This document shows, one piece after another, positions 56,050-64,000 of a stretch of 64,000 nt of DNA. Position 1 is the first letter of the stretch. Each line of letters begins with the position of its first letter. Below the pieces are notes generated by a model. It had not been told where the DNA came from and did no database searches. It was given only the letters and a program-made list of their open reading frames with translations. The translations under genes were made by a program, and so were the position numbers. This DNA comes from Pseudomonadota bacterium (GTDB lineage Bacteria; Pseudomonadota; Gammaproteobacteria; Acidiferrobacterales; Acidiferrobacteraceae). Location of the stretch: positions 1-64,000 of the forward strand of contig JAKAXM010000009.1 in NCBI GenBank assembly GCA_021816625.1. The letters are read 5' to 3'.

Positions 56050-56743
56050 CTGTCTAAAATCGCCAACGGCAGAGCTTGCTGGCGTAGCGCAATGCGATAG
56101 GCGTCAAGCTCAGCCGAGGTCAGGCGGGGGCAGGTTCGCCCGTTCCGGCACGTCCCACAGGACCCATAGGAAAGCCATTAGACCAATATTTTGTTGGGGA
56201 AATTCCGTTTAATGCCGACAGGCAAGCCGTAATGGCCGCATAGGGCCGATCCTGGTAGCTTGCGCTCCCGGCGCCCATCGCGTTTTGCCTCGGCCACCGG
56301 CGCCCGTCTGCTTCCCATCACTTCCCTGACGACTCATGCATGGCCACCGTGCGAGGTGCGCTTGAAGCGCTGTGGAAGTCGTCCCGGGGGTACTGGGCAT
56401 GCTGCCGTGCTTGGAAGGCCGCCCCGTGGTCGACGGTGGTGCTTGGAGACGGAGGCTTTGCGCAGCGCCTTAAGCACGAGATCATAGGCTATGCGATCCG
56501 AAAGCCACTAACCGAGCACCCGGCGTGTCTTAAGGCGATGATCATCGCCAGGTACAGCCGGGCCTCGGGAGCGCCAACGTATATCCTGGCCACGCAAAGC
56601 CTACGCCCGCTGCCGGACCCACCGCGGCTGCCGTAGACGAGGCGCCCGCGCCCCGCCCCTTCGCGCGTCGACTCAAAACGCCCCCATGATCGTAAAGCGG
56701 GCACAGGTAAAGTGGTCCTCGCCCGTCTTGCGGCCTTCGCCCG

Positions 56744-57922
56744 CTATAGCGTTGGCGGTCTCGCGGCTGAAGCAGTTTTCGGCGGGCACCAGTAGAGCCA
56801 GGCTGTGCCGATGGCTGCGCTCAAGGGTGAGGCTATAAGAATACCAAGCTTACCTGCCATGCGCTCAGCGCCTGGGCCAAACGCTAGGGTGTCCAAAAAA
56901 AGCGCCATCGTAAATCCAATCCCACCCAGCCAGGCCACGCCTAAGATGTGGCGGTAGCTCACACCGCTTGGAAGATGAGCAAGGCGCCATCGCAACGCCA
57001 ACCACGCGGCCCCGGCAATCCCGAAAAACTTACCCAACAGCAGCCCGAAAAAAATTCCGGCAGCGATCGTTCTTTGCGCCCCTATGGCCTGACCGGAAAA
57101 TACCAATCCCGCGTTGGCAAACGCAAAAAGCGGCATGACACCAAAGGTAACGGGGCTTGCGAGCCATTGCTCCAGGCGCCTTGCCGAGGTAACCGGGGAA
57201 GACGACGCGGGCGCGCTCGCGGGAATAGCGGCTGCAACTAAAACTCCAGCAAGCGGTGCGCTTATGCCCGCATACCCCAGCGCAAGCCACAAAAGCGTGC
57301 CCATGCCGAGATAGGGAAAAAGACTCTGGACCTGACGGCGGTTCAAAAGAATTAGTGAGATCAAAATACCAAAGGAGATCAGTAAGGGACCTGTGCTCAG
57401 GGTACGAGTGTAATAAAAAGCAATGACAAGAATGGCTCCCAGATCATCGACAACGGCAAGCGCTAATAGAAAGAGCATAAGATTGCGCGGCACGCGCCGA
57501 CCCAATATTGCCAAGGCCCCTATCGCAAAGGCGATGTCGGTACTCATAGGGATCGCCCACCCGCGTAAGCCAGGATCGGCAGAATTTAAGCTATAATACA
57601 CAAAAGCGGGGGTCACCATACCGCCCAGTGCGGCAATGAGCGGCAAGGCCATGGCCTTGGGGTGGCGCAAGGCCCCGTGCACCAGTTCGCGCTTGAGCTC
57701 AAGGCCTACTGCCAAGAAAAATAAGGCCATAAGTCCTTTGTCGACCACTTCTTGGCCGGTGACAACAAGCCCGCCGGGCAATGAATAGGCGGCATGCCAA
57801 AATTTATTATAAAGAGTACCGAAACGGGAGTTGGCCAGTCCTAACGCCACAAGTGCCGCAGAGAAAAGCACAATCGCGCCTAGGACCGGCTGCGGTGCAG
57901 CGGGGCTTTCAGTGTCTGACAT
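56744..57922 (-). CDS. nhaA: Na+/H+ antiporter NhaA
   Basis: 392 residues, normal length, about twelve membrane segments. Ion-binding D159 and D160 (ALAVVDDLGAI) match E. coli D163/D164, and D129 (STDIAFAIGAL) matches D133. The GKFFGI lysine and GIGFTMALFL segment are intact. It exchanges Na+ for H+ for pH and sodium homeostasis. Codon use looks AT-richer than neighbours. It is divergent from an SLC13-type transporter, 91 bases apart, so shared control is plausible. Confidence 0.96.
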   Translation of the reverse strand: MSDTESPAAPQPVLGAIVLFSAALVALGLANSRFGTLYNKFWHAAYSLPGGLVVTGQEVVDKGLMALFFLAVGLELKRELVHGALRHPKAMALPLIAALGGMVTPAFVYYSLNSADPGLRGWAIPMSTDIAFAIGALAILGRRVPRNLMLFLLALAVVDDLGAILVIAFYYTRTLSTGPLLISFGILISLILLNRRQVQSLFPYLGMGTLLWLALGYAGISAPLAGVLVAAAIPASAPASSSPVTSARRLEQWLASPVTFGVMPLFAFANAGLVFSGQAIGAQRTIAAGIFFGLLLGKFFGIAGAAWLALRWRLAHLPSGVSYRHILGVAWLGGIGFTMALFLDTLAFGPGAERMAGKLGILIASPLSAAIGTAWLYWCPPKTASAARPPTL

Positions 57923-58013
57923 GATGTGCCCTAGGTAAAAAGCAGAGAGACTCGTTAGTGATTGAGCGAATGGCTATAGTGTAACAAAAAATAATCACCC
58001 GAGGAGACGCGGC

Positions 58014-59834
58014 GTGTTCCCAACCATCCCTAATCACCATGCCCTTTTTGTACTTGCGCTTGTGGTTGTAGCGCTTCTGCTTTTTAGCAATGAGCGCGTG
58101 GCCTTGGAGACGTCAGCCTTGTTCGTGCTGGCAGTGCTGGTTTTGTATTTTAGCGTAAGCCCGCTCGCGGTTCTTGGGCATGAAGTTTCTCCATTGCGAT
58201 TTTTTTCCGGATTTAGCAACCCAGCCTTGGTGGCGGTAGTGGCGCTTATGGCGGTAGGCGCCGGAGTCGTCAATACCGGAGGTTTGGAACCGATAGGGCG
58301 CGTACTGGCTCGCCTGTGGCCAACTAGTCCACGGCTTGCGGTTTTAGTGATGCTTTTATGTGCAGCGTTTTTGAGCGCGTTTGTAAACAATACTCCTATC
58401 GTAATCTTGCTTTTGCCGCTTTTGAGTGGCGTTGCGATTCGCACTCAGAGCAGCGCGCCCCGGCTTCTGATGCCTATGGGTTTTGCAACCTTGATAGGAG
58501 GCATGGGGACCACCATCGGGACCTCCACGAATCTTATTGTTATGAACCTGGCCCAACAGCAGGGTCTGGCCCCCATGGGTATGTTTTCGTTTTCAGTAAT
58601 CGCGCTTGAAGCCGCGGTCGTCGGTATCCTGTACTTGTGGCTTCTTATGCCGCACCTACTTCCAGCGACCATACGGACTGTCACTCAGGGATCCCCACGC
58701 ACGTTTTCTGCGCGACTGAAGCTGTCGGAAACGAGCCTCGCAGCAGGCAAATCCTTGGCCGACGCTCGGGGCCTCTTGGCGGGGGCGCGGTTATTGGCCG
58801 TGTTTCGCGGTAGTGGCCCGGAATTGGCCTTGCTTCCCGACCTCCGCTTGCGCACCGGTGATATTTTGGTGATCTCCGACAAGCCTGAGCGGATCAAAGA
58901 GCACGAGGCTGCGCTCGGGGCAACCTTGTCTGCAGGCGACAGCCACGCGCCGGACAACGGGCCCAAGGAGGATCGCCAGCTTGCGGAGGTAGTCGTGACT
59001 CCCGGATCGCGTCTGGCCGGGGATTCTCTTGCCGAAAGCTTTTTCGAGGTGCGCTACGGGCTCGTTCCTATCGGCCTTTATCGCCGCGGTGCACCCTATT
59101 CGGGCGCGCAGGCGCTCGACGAGGTCGTATTGGCGCCCGGCGATGTCGTATTGGTCGAAGGGACCCGGACGCAGCTTGATGCGATTCGCCGGAGCGGGCG
59201 CCTATTGCTTCTGGACGCTACTACCAATTTACCTCGCAGCCACAAGGCACCCTATGCCTTGGCAATCATCATGCTCGTAGTGCTGACGGCAGCCCTGAAC
59301 CTGGCGCCCATCGCGGTCAGTGCGGTGGTGGGCGTTTTGCTCATGCTCGTCACTGGTTGCCTGACCTGGATCGATTTCGCGCAAGCTGTGCGAGCGGATG
59401 TCATTTTGATTATCGTGGCGAGCCTAGCCCTTAGTCTGGCTTTGACCGTCACGGGCGGCTCTTCCTATCTCGCTCAGGTTCTTCATGTTTTAGGGAACGG
59501 ACTGCCACCGGCGCTTATGATAGGTCTGCTTATCCTTCTGGCTGCGTTGATGGCTAACACGGCGTCCCATGTCGTGGCAGCTGTTATCGGTACGCCGGTG
59601 GCCATAGACCTCGCCCGCAGTCTCCATGCCGTGCCTACACCGTTTGTTTTGGCGGTGCTCTTCGGGGCCAATCTGTGTTTTGCGACCCCTATGTCCTTTC
59701 AAACGAACCTTTTGGTTATGGCGGCCGGGGGCTATCGTTTTCGAGACTTCGTGCGGGCGGGCGTGCCCCTAGTCTTGTTACTTACGGTAACGCTGACCGC
59801 GATTTTGGCCACGCGCTATCACCTGGCGTGGTGA
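58014..59834 (+). CDS. SLC13-type permease with TrkA-C domains
   Basis: 606 residues from a GTG at 58014 with GAGGAG upstream. Two membrane halves (about 5-210 and 410-606) of the SLC13/DASS type flank two RCK-C (TrkA-C) domains (about 225-400). The NNTPIVILLLPL and TSTNLIVMNLA segments in the first half, and ANTASHVVAAVIGTPVAID in the second, mark the family's ion-binding repeats. Substrates of such proteins include sulfate, dicarboxylates or arsenite. Its exact substrate is unknown; in a sulfur oxidiser, sulfate is one candidate. Confidence 0.88.
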   Translation: MFPTIPNHHALFVLALVVVALLLFSNERVALETSALFVLAVLVLYFSVSPLAVLGHEVSPLRFFSGFSNPALVAVVALMAVGAGVVNTGGLEPIGRVLARLWPTSPRLAVLVMLLCAAFLSAFVNNTPIVILLLPLLSGVAIRTQSSAPRLLMPMGFATLIGGMGTTIGTSTNLIVMNLAQQQGLAPMGMFSFSVIALEAAVVGILYLWLLMPHLLPATIRTVTQGSPRTFSARLKLSETSLAAGKSLADARGLLAGARLLAVFRGSGPELALLPDLRLRTGDILVISDKPERIKEHEAALGATLSAGDSHAPDNGPKEDRQLAEVVVTPGSRLAGDSLAESFFEVRYGLVPIGLYRRGAPYSGAQALDEVVLAPGDVVLVEGTRTQLDAIRRSGRLLLLDATTNLPRSHKAPYALAIIMLVVLTAALNLAPIAVSAVVGVLLMLVTGCLTWIDFAQAVRADVILIIVASLALSLALTVTGGSSYLAQVLHVLGNGLPPALMIGLLILLAALMANTASHVVAAVIGTPVAIDLARSLHAVPTPFVLAVLFGANLCFATPMSFQTNLLVMAAGGYRFRDFVRAGVPLVLLLTVTLTAILATRYHLAW

Positions 59835-60801
59835 GCTGGCCGGTAGTCCCGTGGTGGTTCCGAATACAGCAAGGCGACGCGAGCGACCCAAAGGTATCCT
59901 TACAACCGCTGGTTTTACGCCGCGTGCGTGAACATGGGACCGTTTGTCGTTTGGCGCGTTCGCACAATTAAGGACCCAGGAGTGGTACAGCGGGCGGCCT
60001 AAAATGCGCGCGCCATTCCAGGCGAAGGACCGAGAAGGGCTCGCGTTCGTCGTGACTAGGTGGCTGGCACGGTGGCGCTTGCGCGCCCGCCGCGCCACCA
60101 CTCTGTGGTGCTGGCGCGAGCCGCAACCATGATCGCCATGCCCGTAGAGTAAGGCAGCCCCATGTAATGGCGATAGGCGAGCCGATACGGTAAGCCGCGC
60201 CCATCAACCCAGAATGGGCTTATCCTTAAAGACCCCGGTATTCTCACCAGAGACGCTTGCGGGTTTGCTGGCGGCGGCGCAGGCCGTGTTCCGGGTGCCT
60301 ACCCAGCCATAGAGCGTCTTCTTGGAGATGCTGCGGTTGCAAGCGGAGGCGGCTATAAATCCCGTCCCGAGCGACCTTCACCGCCCACGCCCTATATGGC
60401 AGCGCATAGACGGCCTGCACGTGATTGTGGGATTTCTGTTTCCGCCTCGTATGCATCTGCGATAAGGCAATTATCCTTAAAGCGTCGAAGGCGTCTGCGA
60501 CACGGGGGTGCGGTCATTCATCATGCCGTCTCAGGTCAACAGTTTATTCTCGCTAACCGGGTGCCCCGGAGACCGGGTGGTGAATCGCGTCGGCTACTCG
60601 TCACGAGACGGGAGGCCAACGTCACCGAGGGCAGCCGTCCCTCATTCGCGAAAACCGATGCGGCAAGGCCGCTCGGAGGGGGTCGGGAATTGGCGCCGGG
60701 TAGCCCCGGTCCGCCGCGAGCGCGCGGGTCTCCATCCCCCATCCTTGACGCGTCTGGCGGCTTGCGTCTAGGCTCGGCGCGCCGTCCGAGCAGGGGGTGG
60801 G
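59835..60801. other. 970-bp stretch without a recognised gene
   Basis: Between the SLC13-type gene and the DUF72-like gene. I see only arginine-rich short open frames with no family match. A 12-base direct repeat is listed separately. Confidence 0.55.
60220..60482. repeat. 12-bp direct repeat flanking about 240 bp
   Basis: TTATCCTTAAAG occurs at 60220-60231 and 60471-60482. Its AT-rich make-up is notable in this GC-rich DNA. It might bound a small remnant insertion, but no transposase or terminal inverted repeats were found. Confidence 0.35.
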
Positions 60802-61464
60802 ATGAAGGCAGAAGTTCAGGGCGCGGTCGCCCCGCGTCTACTCGTGGGTGCCCGGGGCTATGCCCACCGGGCCTGGCAGGGGACGTTTTATCCCGCGGAT
60901 CTCCCGCCGGAATGGCGCTTCCTTTTTTATAGCCACCGCTATCCTGCCATCCTTCTGCCGGCGCGCTCGTGGCGCTCCGATGGGGATACCCTAGTGCGCC
61001 TGCAAGATGAGGCGCCGCCCGAATTCCGGGTGGTGCTCGAGGTCTCCGAAGGCGAACTTGCGCGGCTTGAGTCGGCGCCTTTGTGGCCCCAGCCCTTTGT
61101 AACGGCGTGTCTCGTGCGCCTCGCGGACCTCCGTCCCCAGCACGAGGCCGCGCTCGTAGCGCTTGCGGATGTGCTCCCGGTGGTCGTTGATCTCAAAGGC
61201 CGCGCCGCACCTAGCCAGGCGCGTTTGCGGGAACTGGGCCTTGGTTTGTGTGGCCGGCCGGCACAGGGGCGCCCACCGGCTGGACCCTATGCATTAAGTC
61301 TCGTGACACGCGCTGATCGCGCCCTCCTGGGTCGGGGTCTGCGGGCGCTGCTCGATGTCCCGGCGCCGCGCGGCCGGGCCTTGTTCTGTACGGACCCGGC
61401 CACGGCGATCAAGGGCGCAGAGGAGGCGCAGCTTATCGCAGAGCTTCTGCCCGCCGCCCCTTAA
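60802..61464 (+). CDS. DUF72-like protein
   Basis: 220 residues. The start LLVGARGYAHRAWQGTFYPADLPPEWRFLFYSHRY matches the DUF72 opening (G-x-x-G-W-x-G-x-FYP-x-x-L). It is shorter than usual DUF72 proteins (about 240-290) and the rest is divergent, so this may be a reduced variant. DUF72 has a TIM-barrel fold with unknown activity. Ends convergent with the small outer-membrane gene, overlapping by 4 bases. Confidence 0.75.
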   Translation: MKAEVQGAVAPRLLVGARGYAHRAWQGTFYPADLPPEWRFLFYSHRYPAILLPARSWRSDGDTLVRLQDEAPPEFRVVLEVSEGELARLESAPLWPQPFVTACLVRLADLRPQHEAALVALADVLPVVVDLKGRAAPSQARLRELGLGLCGRPAQGRPPAGPYALSLVTRADRALLGRGLRALLDVPAPRGRALFCTDPATAIKGAEEAQLIAELLPAAP

Positions 61465-62027
61465 AAGAGCAGGCTCAGGCCGCCGTAGAGACCGACCCCC
61501 GACATATTGACCCGCGTCCCATAAATGACTCCACTCGGGGCATAGACGCCGCGCAGCTCGGTATAAAAGCCGAGGCTATGCGCCCATTCGAACTCGACCC
61601 CGCCATCGACCTCCACGGCCGGTCCGACGCCCGCTCCGCCGGCGGTCCCGCTTACCTGGGTGTCGATCAGACCGACGCCGGCCCCCACATACGGATACAC
61701 ATGGGCCCAGGGGCGATGGTATTTCTTGAGCGTGAGCATCAGCAGGCGCGAGGCGACGTTGCCGGTCTCGCCGGTGTTCGCGATATCGTTGTTGGCAAGG
61801 AGCACCTCCGCCCCGTAGGCGATGCCATTGTCATGACGCCGCTCCCAGGCGATGCCAAAGACGTTATTCGCGCCTTGGCTTAGGCCGCTGTCGCGCCCTG
61901 CTACGTCTTGATGCGTGTGGGCCAGATGGGTGGCCCCGATCGTGAGTATAAGGGCGTCTTGGGCGAAGGCCGCGGGGGTGCCCAGAGATAAGGACCCCAG
62001 TACGGCCAGGGCAAGCATTCGTTTCAC
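61461..62027 (-). CDS. Small outer-membrane beta-barrel protein
   Basis: 188 residues from a GTG at 62027 with GGGAGGT upstream. Signal peptide 1-22 (cut at AFA-QD). Alternating strands (GAEVLLANND, PYVGAGVGLID, YTELRGVYAP, GVGLYGGLSLLF) and a C-terminal Phe fit an eight-stranded OmpW/OmpX/PagL-size barrel. PagL-like deacylase residues are not evident; function unknown. Confidence 0.8.
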   Translation of the reverse strand: MKRMLALAVLGSLSLGTPAAFAQDALILTIGATHLAHTHQDVAGRDSGLSQGANNVFGIAWERRHDNGIAYGAEVLLANNDIANTGETGNVASRLLMLTLKKYHRPWAHVYPYVGAGVGLIDTQVSGTAGGAGVGPAVEVDGGVEFEWAHSLGFYTELRGVYAPSGVIYGTRVNMSGVGLYGGLSLLF

Positions 62028-62245
62028 AGATCCACCTCCCTACGGATGGGGCCGGAGGATTATAGGGCAGCGCCGGCCCTTTGCCTACGCGTAAGGACGC
62101 GTTGCCGGCCAGGCGGGCTCGGCTGTGTGATTTTCGGTCGGGCTATGGCATCCTCATGGGGTCTGCGGTTGGCTTGCGCTGGGCGCCGCAGGGGCACAGG
62201 CCACGGGTCGTGATGGATCGGGCCGCTAACGACAAAGGATGAGAC

Positions 62246-63067
62246 GTGGAAGCAACGAAGGGTAGCAAGCCCCTGGTAGCCGTACAGGGCCTCACGTTTT
62301 TTCGCGATAGTCGCGCGATCTTTCAGGACCTGAGCCTGTCTGTGGCCCAAGGTAGCGTAACCGCTATCATGGGGGGCAGCGGGACCGGCAAGACCACGCT
62401 CCTTAGTCTGATCGGCGGCCGTCTGGCGCCGGCGCAAGGTACGGTTGAGGTCGCAGGAGAGCTCGTCCCGACGCTATCGCGCAAGGCGCTATTTGCGTTG
62501 CGCCGGCGCATGGGCATGCTCTTTCAGTCGAGTGCCCTGCTCACCGACCTCGATGTCTTTGAAAATGTCGCCTTTCCTATTCGCGAACACACGCGGCTGC
62601 CCGAGCCCATCATCCGGAACCTAGTCTTGATGAAGCTCGAGCTGGTCGGTCTGCGCGGCGCGCGTACCTTGTACCCGGCCGAGCTATCCGGGGGTATGGC
62701 ACGCCGCGTCGCGCTGGCCCGGGCGCTTGCGCTCGATCCCCTGATGGTCATGTACGACGAGCCGTTTACGGGTCTCGATCCTATTTCTATGGCGGTCATC
62801 GTGAAGCTGATTCGGGAGCTCAATGATGCGCTGGGTATGACGTCCATCGTGGTGACCCACGACGTGGCCGAGGCCTGCAGCATCGCCGATTACATCTACC
62901 TCCTGGGCGACGGACGGGTCATCGCTGAGGGAACGCCCGCCGATATGCGCAAGACCACAGCCCCCGAGGTGCGCCAATTTATGGCGGGGCTCCCCGATGG
63001 TCCCGTGGCGTTCCATTACCCCGCCCCGGAGTATGTGAGTGATCTGACCGTCGGGGCTACGGTATGA
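62246..63067 (+). CDS. mlaF: Phospholipid transport ATPase MlaF
   Basis: 273 residues from a GTG at 62246. Walker A GGSGTGKT (43-50), signature LSGGMARRVALARAL, Walker B LMVMYDEPFTGLDP. MlaF powers the MlaFEDB complex that moves phospholipids between the inner membrane and MlaC. The LSGGM variant and the C-terminal extension fit MlaF. The stop overlaps mlaE by 4 bases. Confidence 0.95.
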   Translation: MEATKGSKPLVAVQGLTFFRDSRAIFQDLSLSVAQGSVTAIMGGSGTGKTTLLSLIGGRLAPAQGTVEVAGELVPTLSRKALFALRRRMGMLFQSSALLTDLDVFENVAFPIREHTRLPEPIIRNLVLMKLELVGLRGARTLYPAELSGGMARRVALARALALDPLMVMYDEPFTGLDPISMAVIVKLIRELNDALGMTSIVVTHDVAEACSIADYIYLLGDGRVIAEGTPADMRKTTAPEVRQFMAGLPDGPVAFHYPAPEYVSDLTVGATV

Positions 63068-63852
63068 GGATCGTCGGAATCGTAAGTGGGTTGGGCCGGC
63101 GCGTCATCGCCGGCGTCACGCGGCTGGGCCGCGCGGCCTTATTTTTGGGGCGGCTCGCGCCGGGGCTCGGCATCGCCCTCATGCGCTTTCGGTTAGTGAT
63201 TCAGCAGATCTACATGACGGGAGTACTGACGCTTGTCATCGTCCTGGTCTCGGGGGCGTTCGTCGGCATGATCCTGGCGCTGCAGGGTTATAACACCCTC
63301 GTGCGTTACGATGCGCAGTCCTCGCTTGGTCTGCTCGTGGCACTGTCTTTGACCCGCGAACTCGGGCCCGTCTTGACGGCGCTCCTGTTTGCAGGCCGCG
63401 CGGGTTCGGCGTTGACCGCCGAGATCGGTCTCATGAAGGCCACCGAGCAGCTCGACGGCATGGAGATGATGGCCGTAGACCCCTTGCCGCGGGTCGTGGC
63501 ACCACGCTTTTGGGCGGGCTGGATCGCGGTGCCCCTGCTCGCCATGATCTTTAGCGCAGTCGGCATCATCGGGGCCTATATCGTGGCCGTAGGTGATCTG
63601 GGTCTGGATGGCGGCGTGTTCTGGTCGCAGATGCAAAGTGGTGTAAGTGTGCGCGACGACGTATTGGGTGGACTCATAAAGAGCGTGGTATTTGGCTTCG
63701 TCGTGAGCTGGATCGCGGTGTTTGAGGGCTATGACGCCAAGCCGACCTCCGAGGGCGTGAGCCGCGCGACCACGCGCACGGTGGTAAGCTCTTCACTGGC
63801 GATCTTGGGTCTTGATTTCATTATGACGGCGTTCATGCTGCGGGGGCTTTGA
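63064..63852 (+). CDS. mlaE: Phospholipid transport permease MlaE
   Basis: 262 residues, five membrane segments. Conserved MlaE stretches: GAFVGMILALQGY, SLTRELGPVLTALLFAGRAGSALTAEIGLMKATEQLDGMEMMAVDPL, and FGFVVSWIAVFEGYDA. The membrane part of the MlaFEDB complex. It is followed by mlaD after 2 bases. Confidence 0.96.
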   Translation: MRIVGIVSGLGRRVIAGVTRLGRAALFLGRLAPGLGIALMRFRLVIQQIYMTGVLTLVIVLVSGAFVGMILALQGYNTLVRYDAQSSLGLLVALSLTRELGPVLTALLFAGRAGSALTAEIGLMKATEQLDGMEMMAVDPLPRVVAPRFWAGWIAVPLLAMIFSAVGIIGAYIVAVGDLGLDGGVFWSQMQSGVSVRDDVLGGLIKSVVFGFVVSWIAVFEGYDAKPTSEGVSRATTRTVVSSSLAILGLDFIMTAFMLRGL

Positions 63853-63854
63853 AG

Positions 63855-64000
63855 ATGCAAGGGAAGGGTAGCGAGTTCGCAGTGGGCCTCTTTGTGGTGG
63901 CGGGCCTCCTTGCCTTGGCGATGCTGGCGCTCAAGGTGGGGAACATCCATGTGTTGAGTACGGGCGACACATACTCGGTCACCGCTGACTTCAACGACAT
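63855..64000 (+). CDS. mlaD: Phospholipid-binding MCE protein MlaD (partial)
   Basis: Only the first 48 codons are in the window, cut by its edge. MQGKGSEFAVGLFVVAGLLALAMLALKVG is the N-terminal membrane anchor of MlaD, leading to the MCE domain. MlaD forms the hexameric ring on MlaFE. Position right after mlaE supports the call. Confidence 0.93.
   Translation, partial: MQGKGSEFAVGLFVVAGLLALAMLALKVGNIHVLSTGDTYSVTADFND

Larger units (their letters stand above)
55832..56743. other. 910-bp stretch without a recognised gene
   Basis: Between the propeller lipoprotein and nhaA. It starts with an AT-richer segment (55900-55970), which should contain the lipoprotein promoter, then holds a short inverted repeat and a sigma-54-like site. 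Open frames of 63-98 codons exist near 56210-56640 but none shows a family match, so they are left out. Confidence 0.6.

Noticed and set aside
56340..56636. 98-codon open frame between propeller gene and nhaA
   Set aside because: Looks unlike any family I know and has no ribosome site; not strong enough to call.
60241..60456. Possible transposase fragment on the minus strand
   Set aside because: A short basic frame (HNHVQAVYALPYRAW) hinted at it, but no DDE motif or terminal repeats were found.
60396..60932. 178-codon frame before the DUF72-like gene
   Set aside because: Overlaps the better-supported DUF72-like start and is Arg/Ser/Gly/Pro-rich noise.
1..64000. tRNA, rRNA, CRISPR arrays and intact insertion sequences
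   Set aside because: Looked for on both strands by eye; none recognised. A covariance-model scan would be needed to exclude small RNAs.

Overview
The window is a GC-rich, densely packed bacterial chromosome segment with about 62 supported genes, most of them conserved housekeeping genes. Gene order and families (lptE-holA, rlmH-maf-rng-yhdP-tldD-pmbA, kdsD-kdsC-lptCAB-rpoN-hpf-hprK-rapZ-EIIA-ptsH-ptsI, mlaFED) point to a Gram-negative proteobacterium. A persulfide dioxygenase, HPr kinase/RapZ beside a transporter-less PTS, and a stand-alone BPH-like proteasome homologue suggest a sulfur-oxidising, acidophile-type gammaproteobacterium (Acidiferrobacter/Acidithiobacillus-like). That taxonomic placement is inference. 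No rRNA, tRNA, CRISPR array or intact insertion sequence was seen.

Layout. 0-7.6 kb: LRV-repeat protein, exported protein, CnoX-like co-chaperone, YihY, NadA, Nudix hydrolase, superoxide dismutase, FKBP protein, cold-shock protein and OsmC protein. 7.6-11.4 kb: glycolate oxidase genes glcD, glcE and an opposed glcF. 11.5-13.3 kb: proteasome-like peptidase, then a decayed zeta-toxin module and gene-poor DNA. 13.3-18.5 kb: miaB-phoH-ybeY-corC-lnt. 18.5-19.8 kb: persulfide dioxygenase plus a DUF442 phosphatase-like protein. 19.9-36.1 kb: a long run with mostly overlapping or nearly abutting genes, leuS-lptE-holA-proA-nadD-rsfS-rlmH-maf-rng-yhdP-nit-tldD-pmbA. 36.1-39.4 kb: a hypothetical protein, an Lpd-like flavoprotein, a WYL-domain protein and an EcsC protein. 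39.6-49.3 kb, minus strand: LPS precursor and transport genes (kdsD, kdsC, lptC, lptA, lptB), rpoN, hpf and a regulatory PTS (hprK, rapZ, EIIA, HPr, EI). 49.3-53.4 kb: ABC-2 exporter with a small partner, an epimerase and an LLM oxidoreductase. 53.5-60.8 kb: a large beta-propeller lipoprotein, divergent NhaA and SLC13-type transporters, and two gene-poor stretches. 60.8-64 kb: DUF72-like protein, small outer-membrane protein and the start of the mla lipid-transport operon.

How the genes work together. Envelope biogenesis dominates: Kdo precursor synthesis, LPS bridge assembly (LptE, LptA, LptB, LptC), lipoprotein acylation (Lnt), phospholipid traffic (Mla, YhdP). The PTS block looks purely regulatory because no sugar permease is present. 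It is unusual in two ways: EIIA has Gln where the phosphorylated His should be, and ptsN is missing from its usual place between hpf and hprK. EI and HPr are intact, so the phosphate chain has no obvious acceptor in this locus. A 16-base match to the sigma-54 promoter lies inside the same EIIA gene. Other oddities are an actinobacterial/archaeal-type superoxide dismutase, an FKBP domain lacking two pocket residues, and glcF facing glcE with a 74-base overlap of coding ends.
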